Positions 5,635 to 5,636 of a stretch of DNA of 5,636 nucleotides are shown here, piece after piece. Made by a program: the position numbers and the translations under genes. This DNA is from CBDCWA01 sp046048295 (GTDB taxonomy: Bacteria; Pseudomonadota; Alphaproteobacteria; Rhizobiales; Hyphomicrobiaceae): NCBI GenBank assembly GCA_046048295.1, contig JBJOGJ010000246.1:1-5636 (forward strand), given 5' to 3'. Within the stretch, counting starts at the first letter, position 1. Every line of letters begins with the position of its first letter. The notes under the pieces are model-generated. The model did no database searches and had not been told where the DNA came from. It saw only the letters and a list, made by a program, of their open reading frames with translations.

Positions 5635-5636
5635 GA

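Noticed and set aside
5619..5636. Start of a CRISPR array
   Set aside because: The units are 8 bp with no spacer between them, far too short for CRISPR repeats.

Overview
The window reads as chromosomal DNA of a GC-rich alphaproteobacterium, most likely in or near the Hyphomicrobiales (Rhizobiales). This rests on the high GC at third codon positions, Rhizobiales-type small membrane proteins, a GT2/LAB_N/GT39 envelope-glycosylation set resembling the rhizobial Rgt system, and an initiator tRNA with an A29:U41 pair in its anticodon stem. This placement is an inference; no marker gene fixes the species.

Left part (1-2238), plus strand: a 5'-incomplete gene for an unrecognised protein with a hydrophobic segment near each end; 27 bases later a GTG-started YbjQ/UPF0145-family gene (107 aa), probably co-transcribed with it; a 150-base gap with a candidate promoter; a 58-aa two-helix membrane protein; a short doubtful reading frame; and a possible 52-aa single-helix protein. 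This block meets the next gene tail to tail.

Middle part (2239-5108): a cassette for lipid-linked sugar transfer. A GT39 (PMT_2/ArnT-like) integral membrane glycosyltransferase runs on the minus strand. Divergent from it, across 166 bases, are a GT2 polyprenyl-phosphate glycosyltransferase (dolichyl-phosphate-mannose-synthase/ArnC/RgtE type) and a 116-aa LAB_N small membrane protein. The likely division of labour is that GT2 loads a sugar on a polyprenyl phosphate at the cytoplasmic face, LAB_N helps the carrier cross the membrane or supports GT2, and GT39 moves the sugar onto lipid A, LPS core or another periplasmic acceptor. Sugar and acceptor cannot be read from the sequence.

Right part (5109-5636): 279 bases with no convincing gene but with a possible terminator and a promoter whose spacer is a near-perfect palindrome; an initiator tRNA-fMet(CAT) with encoded CCA; a strong intrinsic terminator; then about 110 bases holding direct repeats, a 14-bp palindrome and a tandem 8-bp repeat, with no gene visible. 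The repeats just 3' of a tRNA could be the edge of an integrative element, but no integrase is in view.

I see no CRISPR array, insertion sequence, rRNA or obvious defence system. The most interesting items are the split GT2/LAB_N versus GT39 cassette, the variant initiator tRNA with its palindromic promoter spacer, and the unrecognised membrane protein joined to a YbjQ-family gene.
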